Shown one piece after another: positions 63,000-64,000 of a DNA stretch of 64,000 nucleotides. Both the position numbers and the translations under genes were made by a program. The notes below the pieces were generated by a model that was not told the origin of the DNA, ran no database searches, and saw nothing but the letters and a program-made list of their open reading frames with translations. Position 1 is the stretch's first letter. Every line of letters starts with the position of its first letter. The stretch spans positions 44,337 to 108,336 of the forward strand of contig NZ_JAUSWN010000011.1 of the NCBI RefSeq assembly GCF_030815255.1. Direction: 5' to 3'. The stretch comes from Hathewaya limosa (GTDB lineage Bacteria; Bacillota; Clostridia; Clostridiales; Clostridiaceae).

Positions 63000-63692
63000 C
63001 TACATAGCTTTTATCATGTTATTTATAATTTTTACTGAATTTTCAACAGCGATCCATTTAAACTTTTCATAATCTACATGAGTACCATTAATAGCATTAT
63101 CTGAAATTGATCTGATTACTATAAAAGGAATTTTATTTAAGTAAGCTACATGTGCTATACTTGCACCTTCCATTTCGCAAGCAAAAGCATCAAATGTATC
63201 ATGTATCCATTCTAATTTTGATCTAGTAGCTATAAATTGATCTCCTGAGGCAATTGGTCCTTCATAACATTTTTGTTCAGTTATCTCTTTAGTAGCTTCT
63301 TTCGCTAAATCTATTAATCTTTTATCACATTTAAAAGTATATGTATCTAATCTAGGAACCTGACCAACTTTATCTCCAAAGAAAGATGTATCTACATCAT
63401 GGTGCACAAGTTCTGTTCCAATTACAACATCTCCTGGATATAAATTTATTTCTGTTCCACCTGCTATACCAACATTTATAACCGCTTCTACATGAAAATC
63501 ATCTATTAAAATTTGAGTACAAATAGCTGCATTTACTTTACCTATTCCACAAGTTACAACAACAACTTCCTTTTCATGTAAAAGACCTACATTAAAAGCC
63601 ATATTAGCTTTTTTTGTACTTCTTAAAACTACCATGGAATCTATAATTTTTTCTGTTTCTTCACACATTGCTCCAATAATACCTATTGCCAT
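63000..63692 (-). CDS. mtnN: 5'-methylthioadenosine/S-adenosylhomocysteine nucleosidase
   Basis: Removes adenine from MTA and SAH. 230 residues from the ATG at 63692 (GGGAGG site; longer frame from 63725). MAIGIIGAMCEETEKI with Glu, VINVGIAGGTE, and FACEMEGASIAHVAYLN and IRSISDNA with the catalytic Glu and Asp. Preceded by a good promoter at 63765-63793. Confidence 0.95.
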   Translation of the reverse strand: MAIGIIGAMCEETEKIIDSMVVLRSTKKANMAFNVGLLHEKEVVVVTCGIGKVNAAICTQILIDDFHVEAVINVGIAGGTEINLYPGDVVIGTELVHHDVDTSFFGDKVGQVPRLDTYTFKCDKRLIDLAKEATKEITEQKCYEGPIASGDQFIATRSKLEWIHDTFDAFACEMEGASIAHVAYLNKIPFIVIRSISDNAINGTHVDYEKFKWIAVENSVKIINNMIKAM

Positions 63693-63764
63693 ATATATTC
63701 CTCCCAAATTTATAAAACATATCAATTAACAATTGTCTCTTTTTTATATAAAAATACACTTTAT

Positions 63765-63793
63765 AGAATACATAATAAAATTTCTATTGTCAA
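63765..63793 (-). promoter_or_regulatory. Sigma-A promoter of mtnN
   Basis: TTGACA (complement of 63788-63793), 17-bp spacer, TATTCT (complement of 63765-63770). Confidence 0.75.
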
Positions 63794-63831
63794 CTTAAAG
63801 TATATTATAAGAAACTTTATAAAATTTTATT

Positions 63832-64000
63832 ATCGAGTAGGAGCTAAATAATTATTTTATTTAGCGTCCTCTCACACCACCGTACGTACCGTTCGGTATA
63901 CGGCAGTTCATTAAGAATTATGTATTAGCTGATATCTTTTAGATATACTTCTGTAACCAAGATTTTCAATATATTTGTTGTTTAAGATTGTATCAAGAAT
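63832..64000 (-). mobile_element. 3' end of a group II intron, cut by the window edge
   Basis: On the minus strand 63870-63905 reads as domain V: CCGTA, TACC, a GAAC tetraloop, GGTA, a CG bulge and TACGG. Domain VI follows (GCTAAATAA/ATTTAGC stem) and the sequence ends CTACTCGAT near 63832. The preceding frame encodes a reverse transcriptase/maturase C-terminus. Insertion is about 40 bp upstream of the mtnN promoter and in the same orientation. Confidence 0.8.
63911..64000 (-). CDS. ltrA: Group II intron reverse transcriptase/maturase, C-terminal end
   Basis: The last 29 residues only: ILDTILNNKYIENLGYRSIS then KRYQLIHNS and stop. ENLGYRSISKRY resembles the final part of intron-encoded maturases, and domain V begins right after the stop. 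The rest lies outside the window. Confidence 0.65.
   Translation of the reverse strand: MLDTILNNKYIENLGYRSISKRYQLIHNS

Overview
The window is a piece of a very AT-rich Firmicute chromosome. The gene set (spo0A, spoIVB, spoIIM, the whole spoIIIA operon, gerW/ytfJ) and its order point to an endospore-forming cluster I Clostridium. By impression it is of the C. novyi / C. botulinum group III / C. tetani kind; no species call can be proven from the sequence alone. Nearly all host genes lie on the minus strand. The exceptions are 2256-3286 (DUF2953, gerW), the MFS remnant at 11114 and rqcH at 56014.

Host layout, left to right. 232-10571: lipoprotein, two D,D-carboxypeptidases, DUF2953-gerW, scpA/scpB, pyrimidine nucleoside phosphorylase, phosphopentomutase, a 77-residue membrane protein, spoIIM, nudF and a small unknown. 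11114-12520: a decayed MFS transporter and a DUF4300-type lipoprotein. 30446-43543: spo0A, spoIVB, recN, argR, nadK, tlyA, dxs, oapA, a probable OLE RNA, ispA, xseB, xseA, folD, nusB. 43720-50299: Asp23, spoIIIAH to spoIIIAA, efp. 50526-54840: a type IV pilus/pseudopilus cluster. 55059-63692: dapF, rqcH, then uraA and pyrR behind a PyrR attenuator, an rluD-type synthase, lspA, a DksA/TraR zinc-finger protein, DAHP synthase and mtnN. The right edge cuts into the 3' end of a group II intron.

The accessory part is a 17.55-kb element (12882-30431, plus the second att copy to 30539) inserted in the 3' end of spo0A. It is bounded by a 108-bp perfect direct repeat that holds the last 31 codons of spo0A, so spo0A stays intact while its original terminator now lies 17.5 kb away. 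The element carries a tyrosine integrase next to spo0A, a DEAD-type helicase, scaffold and major capsid proteins, small and large terminase, portal, two head-completion-like proteins and a UviB/BhlA-type small membrane protein. I find no tail tube, tape-measure, baseplate, fibre or endolysin gene.

This gene content (own head and own packaging, no tail) is the logic of capsid-forming phage satellites, or else of a prophage that lost its tail. The element is also odd in having long non-coding, hairpin- and repeat-rich stretches, structural genes that end in their own terminators, and a dispersed ATTGATATNAC motif present both at the att ends and in a cluster at 26.5-27.3 kb.

Limits: everything was read by eye, without database searches. 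Family names rest on recognised motifs, length and neighbourhood. Start codons were moved to the ATG/GTG/TTG with the best ribosome binding site where this differs from the longest frame.
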